A stretch of 64,000 nucleotides of DNA from JANNPJ01 sp965200525 (GTDB lineage Bacteria > Actinomycetota > Actinomycetes > Actinomycetales > Kineosporiaceae). The notes beneath the pieces are model-generated. The model made no database searches and was not told the origin of the DNA. It saw only the letters and a program-made list of their open reading frames with translations. The position numbers were made by a program, and so were the translations under genes. Shown piece by piece: positions 1 through 8,309 of this stretch (position 1 is its first letter; each line of letters begins with the position of its first letter). The stretch lies in assembly GCA_965200525.1 (NCBI GenBank), contig OZ241368.1, positions 1,798,001 to 1,862,000 on the forward strand, in the 5' to 3' direction.

Positions 1-1
1 C

Positions 2-202
2 GGAGCCGGCAGCTACGGCGGCGGGCGCTACCTGCTGGACGGCGCCAAGAGCGCGGATCTGGGCGGGACGGCGTCCACCCTGGTCGTCGACCTGAACTTT
101 CTCTACCACCCGTCGTGCCGGTACGACAGCGCCTGGGTCTGCCCGCTGGCCCCGCCCGGCAACACGATCGCGGCCCCGGTCCGGGCGGGCGAACGGCTCT
201 GA
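2..202 (+). CDS. DUF1684-family protein, C-terminal fragment
   Basis: The reading frame is open from the left edge of the window to a TGA at 200-202 and gives the last 66 residues of a protein. The tail contains a VVDLNFLYHPSCRYD segment followed by CPLAPPGN and PVRAGERL, which matches the conserved C-terminal block of DUF1684 proteins (an N-F-x-Y-x-P-x-C-x-Y core, then C-P-L-P-P-P-x-N, then a final V-R-A-G-E). The biochemical role of this family is not established. The 5' part lies outside the window, so start and length are unknown. It converges on the glycosidase gene downstream, and its stop codon sits in the loop of a strong hairpin. Confidence 0.7.
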   Translation, partial: GAGSYGGGRYLLDGAKSADLGGTASTLVVDLNFLYHPSCRYDSAWVCPLAPPGNTIAAPVRAGERL

Positions 203-224
203 ACCGCTCGCCCGCCGGGCCTTT
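184..224. terminator. Bidirectional hairpin terminator between converging genes
   Basis: Arms at 184-196 and 204-216 pair over 13 positions with a single mismatch around a 7-base loop that contains the DUF1684 stop codon. A short T tract follows at 222-224 on the plus strand. It lies exactly between two converging genes, so it could stop transcription from both sides. Confidence 0.6.
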
Positions 225-1870
225 CAGCCGTTGATCAGGTCGAACGACTCCCACGGCCCGATCGCGGTCCGGTTGGCGATCAGCGCCGCGGCGCCGGCGT
301 TCTCGGCGCAGACATACTTGCCGTTGATCCCGGCCTTGAGGCTGACGCTGCCGTCCGGGTTGTGGACCAGCAGGAAGGTCTCCCAGCTCTGGGCCGCGGC
401 CCGGTTGGCGATCAGGGACGACGCCCCGGAGTTCTCGGCACACACGTACTGGCTGTCGGAACGGGCTTTCAGGGCCACATTGCCGCCGCCGAGGTCGACC
501 AGGTCGAAGGTCTCGGCGGTGCCGACGGCGGTGGCCGAGGCGATCACCGGCGAGGAGCTGCCGGCCGCGGTCACGAACCGGCCGTTGGCGTGCGATTTCA
601 GGCTGATCCCGCCGGTGGGCGGGGTGCCGCCGCCGGTGCCGAGCACCGGCTGGGTCGGCCGGGTCGCGGTCAGGGCGATCTGCTTCTTCAGCATCCGGCC
701 CCCGTCGGCGGTCAGCCTCAGGTAGTAGTCGGACGAGCAGGCGGTGCCGTCCTCGTCCAGGGCCCAGTAGCCGGAGCCGGCCGGCACCATGGCCGCCGTC
801 TCGGCCGTCTTGGCGATCTGGTTGCCCTCGTTGTACTCGTCGAACATCGAGATGTAGATGCCCTGGGCGCCGAGCCGGACCATGTTGTAGAACTGCCGCC
901 ACATGAAGTCGCCGTGGGCCCGCTGCCGGGCCGAGGTGTCACCGGGCAGCACACAGGGCTGGTAGTCGATCCCGTGCGCGTTGCAGTCGGCCTGGTCCGG
1001 CGTCTGCACGTTGGCGTAGAAGTTGTCGACGTCGCCGATGTTGCCGATCCGGCCGACCATCCACGGCGAGAGCATGTTGAAGGCGTGGTAGACGTCGCTG
1101 AACCCGGCCCGCGAGTCGCTGTCCTGGGTGCGCCAGTGGGTCGGCACGCCGCCGATCACGTAGCAGCCCTGGGCCTTGAACCAGTTGACCACGTCGAGGC
1201 AGGCGGCCGCGCTGGAGTTGTGGTTGTCGTCGCTGAAGCCGAAGCCCCAGATGCAGACCACCGGCTTGCCGTTCTGCCGGGCGTAGGCCGGGGACGCCGT
1301 GTAGGCCGACATCTTCGTCGTCCAGTCGTTCTTCATCTCCGACTGCATGTTCGACCAGCCGCTGACGTCGTACATGATGTAGAACTTGCGGCCGGTGGCC
1401 TCGGCCGCGGTCCGGACCTTGGCCGTCATCGCGTCGCGGGTCGGCCCTTCGCCGCCGACCGGGTTGAACCGCTGCAGGGCCGCGGTGTCGCAACCGTTCT
1501 GCTGCATCCAGCTGAAGTGGGTGTCCACGGTCTGCTGGTCGTACGAGGAGAAGAGCTCGGCCGGCCGGCCGTTGCCGAGGTCGGCGAACGCCGTCCGGTA
1601 CGTCTTGGTGTACTCGCGCATGTCGGGCCACGACTTGATCCCGGTGTTGCTCGGCGACGGCGGCTGCTGGGCGTTCGGGCTCCAGTGCCACCAGCAGTTG
1701 ATCGGCGCGCCGTCGCCGGTACAGGCGAACCAGCCCTGATAGCCGACGGTGATCTTGCCGACCACGTCGCCGGCGGCACTGGCGGCGGAGGCCGGAGAGG
1801 TCCCGGCCAGGGCGCTGAGCGCCGGAACGGCCACGGCGGAGGCGAGAAAGGTACGGCGGGTGACGGCCAT
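224..1870 (-). CDS. Secreted GH71/99-like glycoside hydrolase with C-terminal beta-trefoil (fascin-like) module
   Basis: A 548-residue exported protein. The ATG at 1870 is preferred over an upstream ATG at 1987 because it follows AGGAG by 8 bases and opens a twin-arginine-type signal (MAVTRRTFLASAVAV, Ala-rich to about residue 32). Residues about 35-400 begin VGKITVGYQGWFAC and carry WWHWSP, WPDMREY and an MFDEYNEGNQI segment, features of the GH71/GH99-like alpha-mannan or alpha-glucan hydrolase superfamily; the exact substrate cannot be read. A Gly/Thr-rich linker (near residue 420) leads to repeats of the type LKA-x-x-x-x-KYVCAENxGAxxLIANR, a fascin/ricin-like beta-trefoil that probably binds glycan. 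It stands alone, with a promoter and a LacI-like box upstream. Family-level call fairly sure, substrate unknown. Confidence 0.72.
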   Translation of the reverse strand: MAVTRRTFLASAVAVPALSALAGTSPASAASAAGDVVGKITVGYQGWFACTGDGAPINCWWHWSPNAQQPPSPSNTGIKSWPDMREYTKTYRTAFADLGNGRPAELFSSYDQQTVDTHFSWMQQNGCDTAALQRFNPVGGEGPTRDAMTAKVRTAAEATGRKFYIMYDVSGWSNMQSEMKNDWTTKMSAYTASPAYARQNGKPVVCIWGFGFSDDNHNSSAAACLDVVNWFKAQGCYVIGGVPTHWRTQDSDSRAGFSDVYHAFNMLSPWMVGRIGNIGDVDNFYANVQTPDQADCNAHGIDYQPCVLPGDTSARQRAHGDFMWRQFYNMVRLGAQGIYISMFDEYNEGNQIAKTAETAAMVPAGSGYWALDEDGTACSSDYYLRLTADGGRMLKKQIALTATRPTQPVLGTGGGTPPTGGISLKSHANGRFVTAAGSSSPVIASATAVGTAETFDLVDLGGGNVALKARSDSQYVCAENSGASSLIANRAAAQSWETFLLVHNPDGSVSLKAGINGKYVCAENAGAAALIANRTAIGPWESFDLING

Positions 1871-1940
1871 GGTAGAGACTCCTGTTCGATCGGCTGCCAC
1901 TGGCCGGGCCGGCCGACGCCGACCGGAGAGGCGCCCGGCC

Positions 1941-1954
1941 AGGGAGCGCTCTCG
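1941..1954. promoter_or_regulatory. Possible LacI-family operator (CebR-like box)
   Basis: AGGGAGCGCTCTCG is a near-palindrome with an AGCGCT centre. Read on the minus strand it matches 11 of 14 positions of TGGGAGCGCTCCCA, the box of CebR-type LacI regulators of actinobacterial oligosaccharide genes. It lies just downstream of the predicted promoter of the secreted glycosidase, where a repressor would block transcription. AGCGCT palindromes are common in GC-rich DNA, so this is tentative. Confidence 0.35.
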
Positions 1955-1959
1955 CAGAG

Positions 1960-1987
1960 TAGCTACAAGGCTTGAACTAAGTATCAA
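1960..1987 (-). promoter_or_regulatory. Predicted promoter of the GH71/99-like gene with an overlapping inverted repeat
   Basis: On the minus strand a TTGATA -35-like hexamer (1982-1987) and a TAGCTA -10-like hexamer (1960-1965) are 16 bases apart. An inverted repeat GGCTTGA / TCAAGCC (1969-1975 and 1984-1990, 8-base spacer) overlaps the -35 and could be a second operator. This is one of the few AT-richer stretches nearby. Confidence 0.4.
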
Positions 1988-2001
1988 GCCATGACAAAGA
2001 C

Positions 2002-2057
2002 GACGTCAGGTTCCGGCCGTATTCGCGCAACAACGCGACAGCCGGAGACCTGACGTC
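2002..2057. terminator. Long hairpin downstream of the APC permease gene
   Basis: Arms at 2002-2016 and 2041-2057 pair over about 16 bases with one bulged base, and the loop holds a further TCGCG/CGCGA stem (2023-2027 and 2034-2038). It begins about 50 bases past the permease stop. The run after it on the minus strand (TCTTTGTC) is only weakly T-rich, so it may be a terminator or a 3' RNA-stabilising structure. Nothing else is visible in 1991-2106. Confidence 0.5.
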
Positions 2058-2106
2058 ATCCTGGACCGCACCCGCCAAGCGAAGCCGCAGGCCGGCGAGC
2101 AGCTCC

Positions 2107-3543
2107 TCAGGCGGCGTCCGAGTCGGCCAGCTGGGCCCGGACCCGCTCGGCCAGGCCCCGCCGGGTGAACACGATCAGCCCGGCCACGATCAGCCAGGCC
2201 AGCACCACGTACGGGAAGACCCGGTACGGCCCGGAGACCCCGACCACGTTCTTGTAGATGGTGTAGAGCACGAAGATCAACCCGAGGACCGGGATCGCGC
2301 CCTGCCAGAGCGGCGCCTTGGCCGGCCCCTCCAGGAACAGGAACCAGAACGCGCCCACCGTGGCCAGCGCGTAGGCCACCAGCAGGGCGATGGTGCCGAT
2401 GGTCAGCCAGTAGAAGGTCGCATCGATGACCGCGGTCCCGGCGATTCGCTGGCCGACCATGAAAGCCAGCACGCAGCAGCAGATCACCGCCAGGGTGGCG
2501 ACCGGGGCGCCGCGCTTGGACAGCGTGGTCAGCCGCCCCTGGATGCCGGCGTCCCGGGCCAGGGCGTAGGAGATCCGGGCGGCCCCGTTCAGCGTACCGA
2601 GCGTGATCGCGAACAGGCTCAGGCTGGCCACCAGGTTCAGCAGCACCGCCAGCGGCGTTCCGACGTAGGCCTTTCCGAGGTCGGCGTAGGGCGAGCCGTC
2701 GACGAAGGCGGCCACGCCCTTGGTGCCGGTGCCGTAGCCGACCGACTGGCCGATCACCGTCAGCAGGAAGAACGCCCCCACCACGACCAGGGCGATCTTG
2801 ATCGCCCGCGGGATCTCCCGCTTGGGTTCCAGAGTCTCCTCGCCGAGGGCAGCCGCCCCCTCGAAGCCGGCGAAGGCCAGGAAGCCGAACACCGCGGCTC
2901 CGGCGATCGTTCCGAAACCGCTGCCGGAGGGCAGGTGGAGGAAGTCGCCGTTCAGCTTCTGGCCCGCCGGGGCGTGTCCGGTGCCGGTCCGGATCAGGAT
3001 GACCACACTCAGCAGCACCACCAGGGCCGCGCCGATCAGCTCGGAGACCAGCAGCACCCGGGTGATCACCCGGATCTCGGTGAACGAGAGGGCGAACACC
3101 AGCGCCAGCGCGATCACCGCCGTCCAGATCCATTCGCTGGAGTCGCCGATGTGGATGCCGTGCAGGAACTGGTTGAAGAACAGCGCGATCTCGATCGTGG
3201 AGCCGGTGCCGATCGTGGCGTAGGCCCCGAAGAGCGCGAAGCCGGCAATGAAACCCGCTCGCGGACCGAGGGTTTTGCCGACCAGGGCGTACACCGAGCC
3301 GGTGTGCGAGATGTAGCCGGAGAGCTTGACGAACCCGTAGGCCACCAGCGAGACCCCGACGATGGCGAAAATGAAGGCCAAGGTCGCGCCCGAGCCGAGC
3401 AATCCGGCCGCACCCACGCCGAGCAGGGCCATTGCGCCGACCGGCCCGACCAGGCCGATGGAGAAGGCGGCGGCATCGGTGACGCTCAGTTCGCGGCGCA
3501 GGCCGCTCGGAGCCTCAGCATTCGCGGGTTCGGCAACAGCCAT
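2107..3543 (-). CDS. APC-superfamily amino acid permease
   Basis: A 478-residue integral membrane protein with about 12 hydrophobic segments. The N-terminal part has LSVTDAAAFSIGLVGPVGAMALLGVG, in pieces typical of the first helix of amino acid-polyamine-organocation transporters, and a central FAGFEGAAALGEET segment like the conserved F-x-G-F-E-x-x-x-x-x-x-x-E motif of the family. The ATG at 3543 has GAGGAG about 9 bases upstream. The protein should import an amino acid or amine by proton symport; substrate cannot be told from the sequence. It is monocistronic, with a long hairpin downstream and a 380-base divergent spacer upstream. Confidence 0.85.
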   Translation of the reverse strand: MAVAEPANAEAPSGLRRELSVTDAAAFSIGLVGPVGAMALLGVGAAGLLGSGATLAFIFAIVGVSLVAYGFVKLSGYISHTGSVYALVGKTLGPRAGFIAGFALFGAYATIGTGSTIEIALFFNQFLHGIHIGDSSEWIWTAVIALALVFALSFTEIRVITRVLLVSELIGAALVVLLSVVILIRTGTGHAPAGQKLNGDFLHLPSGSGFGTIAGAAVFGFLAFAGFEGAAALGEETLEPKREIPRAIKIALVVVGAFFLLTVIGQSVGYGTGTKGVAAFVDGSPYADLGKAYVGTPLAVLLNLVASLSLFAITLGTLNGAARISYALARDAGIQGRLTTLSKRGAPVATLAVICCCVLAFMVGQRIAGTAVIDATFYWLTIGTIALLVAYALATVGAFWFLFLEGPAKAPLWQGAIPVLGLIFVLYTIYKNVVGVSGPYRVFPYVVLAWLIVAGLIVFTRRGLAERVRAQLADSDAA

Positions 3544-3926
3544 CGCTCACAGCTCCTCGGTGAATGGTCGGCCGTCCCGCGGGCAATCCCGGCGAATGCC
3601 CGCCGACCTGGCGCGAACGTAGAGCGTGTCCCAGCAATAGGTCAACCAGGGGCCACCCTGCACGAAGCACAGGGTTTACCTGTGGGCAACGACGCCGATT
3701 TCGCCGGTCCGGGCGGCAACCGACCCGTCCGAGGTGGTTGACGCTTTCAGCAGCCGAGGCCTGTTCCGGCCGCCCCGGGATCTCGCCGCAAATTTGCGCG
3801 TGAACCAGCTCAATTGCCGGACACTCTTGACACCCTGTCGCTATTCATTCACTTTGTCCTTTGCGTCCCAACCCTGATGCCTTGCCGACTCCGGCGGAGG
3901 CACGGGCCGCCTGAAGGAGCGTCGAA
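3544..3926. promoter_or_regulatory. Divergent intergenic region between permease and sedolisin genes
   Basis: This 383-base spacer has no credible gene. It is AT-richer than its surroundings from about 3785 to 3880. A TTGACA -35-like hexamer at about 3827 faces the sedolisin gene, but no convincing -10 was found at 16-18 bases. A 10-bp palindrome GCAAATTTGC sits at 3788-3797 and could be an operator. The sedolisin ribosome-binding site (GAAGGAG) lies at its right end. Confidence 0.35.
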
Positions 3927-5939
3927 ATGATCTTTCGAGCCCCCCGCAACCGCAGCCCCCTTCCGAAGCGGCCCACCCGGCCGGCCCTGTTCGCACTGGC
4001 CGCGTTCGCGCTGCTGCTCGGCCTGCTGACCGCCCTGCCGGCTCCGGCCCAGGCCGCCTCGAGCCCGACCGGCACCGCCGCGGCCGGCGTCAAGTTCGCC
4101 CGGTCCTGCGCGAGCGCCACGGCCGGTCACCGCACCTGCTTCGCCCTGCGCCGGACCGACGTCACCCAGCCGGTCGGGGTCCAGCCGCTGGGCGTCTCGC
4201 CGGCGGCCACGCCGTCCGGGATCAACCCGGCCAACCTGCAGAGCGCCTACAAGCTGCCCGGCTCGACCGCCGGCTCCGGCCAGACGGTGGCGGTCGTGGA
4301 CGCCTACAACGACCCGACCGCCGCCGCCGACCTGGCCGTCTACCGCACCCAGTGGGGGCTGCCGGCCTGCACCGTGGCCAGCGGGTGCTTCCGGCAGGTG
4401 AACCAGAACGGCGCGACCTCGCCGCTGCCGGCCAACAACACCGGCTGGGCCGGGGAGATCTCGCTCGACCTGGACATGGTCAGCGCCGTCTGCCCGTTGT
4501 GCAAGATCATCCTGGTCGAGGCCAACTCGGCCAGTGACGCCGACCTCTACGCGGCCGAGGACCGGGCGGTGACGCTGGGGGCCAAGTTCGTCTCCAACAG
4601 CTGGGGCGGGGCGGAGTACAGCGGCCAGACCACCGACGACAGCCACTTCAACCACCCGGGCGTGGCCATCACGGTCAGCTCCGGGGACGACGCCACCGGG
4701 GCCGAGTACCCGGCCACCTCGAGGTACGTCACGGCGGTCGGCGGAACCCATCTGACGACGTCCACCAACGCCCGGGGCTGGACCGAGTCGGCCTGGTCCG
4801 ACGCCGGTTCCGGCTGCTCCAGCTATGACACCAAGCCGACCTGGCAGACGGTCACCACCAACTGCACCCGGCGGGCCGAGGCCGACGTCTCGGCCGTGGC
4901 CGACCCGGCCACCGGTGTCGCCGTCTACCAGACCTACGGCGCCAGCGGCTGGAACGTGTACGGCGGCACCAGCGCCTCGGCGCCGATCATCGCCTCGGTC
5001 TACGCGCTGGCCGGGGCCCCGGCGGCGAGCAGCTACCCGGCGTCCTTCCCGTATGCGCACCCCTCCTCGCTGTTCGACGTGACCAGCGGCAGCAACGGCT
5101 CCTGCGGGGCTCCGATCTGCACCGCCGGCACCGGCTGGGACGGCCCCACCGGGCTGGGGACGCCGAACGGCACGGCCGCCTTCGCCGGTGGCACCGCCAC
5201 CGGCAACACCGTCACCGTGACCAACCCGGGCGCGAGGTCGGCCACTGTCGGCACCGCCTTCAGCCTGCAGGTCAGCGCCACCGACTCGGCCTCCGGCCAG
5301 ACCCTCACCTACAGCGCCTCCGGCCTGCCGGCCGGGTTGTCGATCAGCTCCTCGGGGCTGATCTCGGGCACCCCGACCACGGCCGGCAGCTATGCGGTGA
5401 CCGTCACCGCGACCGACGGCACCGGGGCCGCCGGGTCGGCGTCGTTCACGCTGACCGTGAGCGGCTCCGGTGGTGGCGGCGGCTGCACCGGGGCCCAACT
5501 ACTGGGCAACGCCGGCTTCGAGACCGGTTCGGCCTCGCCCTGGACCTCCAGCTCCGGGGTGGTCACCACCGGTGGCGGCGAGACCGCCCACGCCGGAACG
5601 TACTTCGCCTGGCTCGACGGGTACGGCAGCACCCACACCGACACCCTGGCCCAGACCGTCACCGTCCCGGCCGCCTGCACCAGCACCTCGCTGAGCTTCT
5701 GGTTGAAGATCGACACGGCCGAGACCACCACGTCCACCGCCTACGACAAGCTGACCGTCAAGGTCGGCTCGACCGTGCTGGCCACCTACTCCAACCTCAA
5801 CCACGCCGGGTACACGCTGAAGACGGTGCCGCTCGGTGCCTACGCCGGCCAGACGGTGACGATCACCTTCACCGGCACCGAGGACTCGTCCCTGCAGACC
5901 TCGTTCGTGATCGACGACACGGCGGTGACCACCAGCTGA
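3927..5939 (+). CDS. Secreted sedolisin-like (S53) serine-carboxyl peptidase with Ig-like and C-terminal binding modules
   Basis: A 670-residue exported peptidase; GAAGGAG 7 bases before the ATG fixes the start. After a signal peptide (cleavage near AQA, residue about 39) the catalytic domain starts near residue 95 (INPANLQSAYKLPG). The Glu and Asp of the catalytic triad lie in GEISLDLDMV, an oxyanion Asp in VSSGDDA, and the Ser in GGTSASAP; GWDGPTGLGTPNG matches the calcium site. A putative Ig (He_PIG-type) domain spans about 430-505, a Gly linker follows, and a carbohydrate-binding-like beta-sandwich (LLGNAGFETGSASPW) ends the protein. The large activation pro-domain usual in S53 enzymes is largely missing: only about 55 residues separate signal and catalytic domain. 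Likely an extracellular protease for nutrient recovery. Confidence 0.85.
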   Translation: MIFRAPRNRSPLPKRPTRPALFALAAFALLLGLLTALPAPAQAASSPTGTAAAGVKFARSCASATAGHRTCFALRRTDVTQPVGVQPLGVSPAATPSGINPANLQSAYKLPGSTAGSGQTVAVVDAYNDPTAAADLAVYRTQWGLPACTVASGCFRQVNQNGATSPLPANNTGWAGEISLDLDMVSAVCPLCKIILVEANSASDADLYAAEDRAVTLGAKFVSNSWGGAEYSGQTTDDSHFNHPGVAITVSSGDDATGAEYPATSRYVTAVGGTHLTTSTNARGWTESAWSDAGSGCSSYDTKPTWQTVTTNCTRRAEADVSAVADPATGVAVYQTYGASGWNVYGGTSASAPIIASVYALAGAPAASSYPASFPYAHPSSLFDVTSGSNGSCGAPICTAGTGWDGPTGLGTPNGTAAFAGGTATGNTVTVTNPGARSATVGTAFSLQVSATDSASGQTLTYSASGLPAGLSISSSGLISGTPTTAGSYAVTVTATDGTGAAGSASFTLTVSGSGGGGGCTGAQLLGNAGFETGSASPWTSSSGVVTTGGGETAHAGTYFAWLDGYGSTHTDTLAQTVTVPAACTSTSLSFWLKIDTAETTTSTAYDKLTVKVGSTVLATYSNLNHAGYTLKTVPLGAYAGQTVTITFTGTEDSSLQTSFVIDDTAVTTS

Positions 5940-5977
5940 TCCTCTCCTGATCAACGCCTGAACAGCGGCAAACGGGT

Positions 5978-6010
5978 GGTGGGGAGGGCCGGCGACCGGC
6001 TCTCCCCACC
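5978..6010. terminator. Bidirectional terminator hairpin
   Basis: Arms at 5978-5992 and 5996-6010 pair over 15 positions with one G-T wobble around a 3-base loop. It sits between the converging sedolisin and sugar-binding-protein genes. Confidence 0.75.
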
Positions 6011-6033
6011 ATCGTGCCGAGATCAGCCCGCGG

Positions 6034-7152
6034 TCAGCTGATGCCGAGCTGGGCGGCGGTGTAGTAGCCGCCGTCCACCAGCAGGGCCTTGTAGTTGTTC
6101 TTGTCGATCGCGATCGGCTGCAGCAGGTAGGTCGGCACGACCTTGTCACCGTTGTTGTAGGTGTTGGTGTCGTTGATGATCGGGGTGGCCCCGGTCAGCA
6201 GGTCGTTGCCCATCTGCACGGCCACCTTGGCCAGCTCGCGGGTGTCCTTGTAGATCGTGCCGGACTGCTCGCCGTTGATGATCAGCTTGACCGAGTTCAG
6301 CTCGGCGTCCTGACCGGTGACCACCGGCAGCGGTTTGGCCTTGGTGCCGTAACCGTCCTTCTGGAGGACGTCGATCAGGCCGACGGACATGCCGTCGAAC
6401 GGCGCCAGCACGGCGTCCATCCGCTTGTCCTGGTAGTCGGCGGCCAGCACCTTGCGCATCCGGGCCTGAGCCGTCGGCACGTCCCAGCGCAGGGTGGCGA
6501 TCTCCTTGAACTGGGTCTTGCCGCTGGGGACGACGAGCTGGCCGCTGTCGATGTAGGGCTTGAGCACCTGCATCGCGCCGTTGAAGAAGAAGCCGGCGTT
6601 GTTGTCGTCGGGCGAGCCGCCGAACATCTCCAGGTTGAACGGGCCGTTGCCCTTGGCCAGGCCGAGCTTGTTCGCGATCAGGGTGCCCTGCAGCACCCCG
6701 ACCCGGAAGTTGTCGAACGTGACGTAGTAGTTCACGTTCGGGCTGTCCCGGATCAGGCGGTCGTAGGAGATCACCTGGATGTTCTTGGCCTTGGCCTCGG
6801 CCAGCTGCTTCTTCAGCGCGGTGCCGTCGATCGAGCCGATCACCAGCAGCTTGTCGCCGCGGTCGATCATGCCCTGCACCTGGGCCACCTGCTTGGGGAT
6901 GTCGTCCTCCCCGTTCTGCAGGTCGGTCTTGTACCCCATGGCCTTGAACTGGGTCACCATGTTGTTGCCGTCGTCGATCCAGCGCTTGGAGGTCTTGCTG
7001 GGCATCGCGATGCCGACCGTGGCCCCCAGGTTGGCGTTGACGCCGGTGTCGGCCTGGCCGCCACTGCTCGAGCTGCCGCAGGCGGCGAGGGCCAGCGTGA
7101 GGCCGGCGACGACGAGCGGAATGCCGCCCATCCTGATGAGAGACTTGCGCAC
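6034..7152 (-). CDS. Sugar ABC transporter substrate-binding lipoprotein (ChvE/XylF-like), orphan
   Basis: A 372-residue lipoprotein. The GTG at 7152 is chosen because GGAGG lies 4 bases upstream and the frame then opens a short basic signal (VRKSLIRMGG) ending in the lipobox LAAC. The mature part (VGIAMPSKTSKRWIDDGNNM, then GSIDGTALKKQLAEAKA, VISYDRLIRDSPNVNYYVTFDN, in pieces) is typical of periplasmic-binding-protein type 1 proteins of the ChvE/multiple-sugar group, which bind monosaccharides such as xylose, glucose or galactose. No permease or ATPase gene adjoins it. It lies 97 bases downstream of the conservon GTPase in the same direction, so it may be read with that operon. A sensory rather than uptake role is possible but is inference. 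Confidence 0.82.
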   Translation of the reverse strand: MRKSLIRMGGIPLVVAGLTLALAACGSSSSGGQADTGVNANLGATVGIAMPSKTSKRWIDDGNNMVTQFKAMGYKTDLQNGEDDIPKQVAQVQGMIDRGDKLLVIGSIDGTALKKQLAEAKAKNIQVISYDRLIRDSPNVNYYVTFDNFRVGVLQGTLIANKLGLAKGNGPFNLEMFGGSPDDNNAGFFFNGAMQVLKPYIDSGQLVVPSGKTQFKEIATLRWDVPTAQARMRKVLAADYQDKRMDAVLAPFDGMSVGLIDVLQKDGYGTKAKPLPVVTGQDAELNSVKLIINGEQSGTIYKDTRELAKVAVQMGNDLLTGATPIINDTNTYNNGDKVVPTYLLQPIAIDKNNYKALLVDGGYYTAAQLGIS

Positions 7153-7249
7153 GGTTCCTCCATTGACTGGCCCGCGTCGACGACGAAGGCGGGGGGTGGA
7201 CGCCGAACGCGCCCGTTCGTTGCGAGCGGTGTCAGCGGTGGCAGCGGTT

Positions 7250-7855
7250 TCAGCCACGACGAGCCTTGGCCCGGGCCAGGATTCGGTGCAGAAGGGTGAG
7301 CACGACCGCCTTGACCTGCTCCCGGCTGCGGGCGTCGATCGCCACCACCGGGACGTCCGGGTCCACGTTGACCGCGTGCCGCACCTCGTCGAGCGTCATC
7401 TTCTGCCGGCCCGCGAACTGGTTCACCGCCACCACGTAGGGCAGCTTGATCTTCTCGAAGTAGTCCAGGGCCACGTAGCAGTCGTCCAGCCGGCTCGGGT
7501 CGACCAGCACGATCCCGCCCAGGGCGCCGTCGGCCAGGTCGTTCCACATGAAGCCGAACCGGTCCTGCCCGGGCGTGCCGAACATGTACAGGATGATGCT
7601 CTCGTCGATGGTCACCCGGCCGAAGTCCATCGCCACCGTGGTGGTGGTCTTCAGGCTGCCGGTGCCGGCGTCGTCGATCCCGACCGAGGCCGACGTCATC
7701 GGCGCCTCGGTGCTCAGCGGGCTGATCTCCGAAAGGGCGCCCACGGTCGTGGTCTTGCCCACGCCGAAGCCGCCGGAGATGAGGATCTTCACCGGGATGG
7801 GCGGCCGCTTCGTCGCCGTTCCGGAAGGGGGCATGGTCTCAGAGGGCAGCGACAC
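7250..7855 (-). CDS. Conservon GTPase (MglA/CvnD-like ATP/GTP-binding protein)
   Basis: A 201-residue small G protein. A Walker A loop GGFGVGKT lies near residue 28, and GTPGQDRF matches the G3 switch of MglA-type Ras-like GTPases. The last member of the four-gene cvn module, it would cycle between nucleotide states under control of the roadblock partner and relay signals from the membrane kinase. The GTG start at 7855 overlaps the DUF742 gene by 17 bases, showing translational coupling; an internal ATG 7 codons on is an alternative. Confidence 0.9.
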   Translation of the reverse strand: MSLPSETMPPSGTATKRPPIPVKILISGGFGVGKTTTVGALSEISPLSTEAPMTSASVGIDDAGTGSLKTTTTVAMDFGRVTIDESIILYMFGTPGQDRFGFMWNDLADGALGGIVLVDPSRLDDCYVALDYFEKIKLPYVVAVNQFAGRQKMTLDEVRHAVNVDPDVPVVAIDARSREQVKAVVLTLLHRILARAKARRG

Positions 7856-8309
7856 CGTTGATCAACCTCTCGATGAAGAAGACGTCGTCCGCCAGGGACG
7901 TCGTCGAGGACGAGCGGAGCAGAACTCCCGAGCTGACCAGGTCCCCGGCGAGCACCTGGACCACACCGAGCGGCAGGCCGACCCGGGCCGCCACCTCGGC
8001 CACCGCGACCGGCGATCCGCAGGCGGCGACGATCCGGCTCAGTTCGCCGGACAGGCCGCCCTGACGGTCGGCCACGGCGACGTCCGTGACCAGAACGGTC
8101 TCGATCCCGACCCCGGCGGCGCCACCGCCGGTGCGGCCCCCGGTGAGCAGGTACGAGTACTGGTGCCCGCTGGGGTGGACCTCCTCGGACTCGTCGTCGA
8201 CCGTGTCGGCGACAGGTTCGACGCGGATGGCGCGGCCCAGGAACGGGCGGCCGAAGCTCTCCTCCTCGTGGGCCGAGTCCTCCCCGTCGAGCCCGTCGTA
8301 GATGCTCAC
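7839..8309 (-). CDS. DUF742 conservon protein (CvnC-like)
   Basis: A 156-residue protein with the DUF742 winged-helix core: YSYLLTGGRT, then a region ending VAEVAARVGLPLGVVQVL and SSGVLL, the typical order in conservon CvnC proteins. It starts at GTG 8307-8309, which overlaps the stop of the roadblock gene in a GTGA, so the two are coupled. The first 45 residues are acidic and probably disordered. In characterised conservons this protein joins the kinase, roadblock protein and GTPase in a membrane-associated complex; a DNA- or protein-binding role of its helix-turn-helix is inferred. Confidence 0.87.
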   Translation of the reverse strand: MSIYDGLDGEDSAHEEESFGRPFLGRAIRVEPVADTVDDESEEVHPSGHQYSYLLTGGRTGGGAAGVGIETVLVTDVAVADRQGGLSGELSRIVAACGSPVAVAEVAARVGLPLGVVQVLAGDLVSSGVLLRSSSTTSLADDVFFIERLINGVAAL

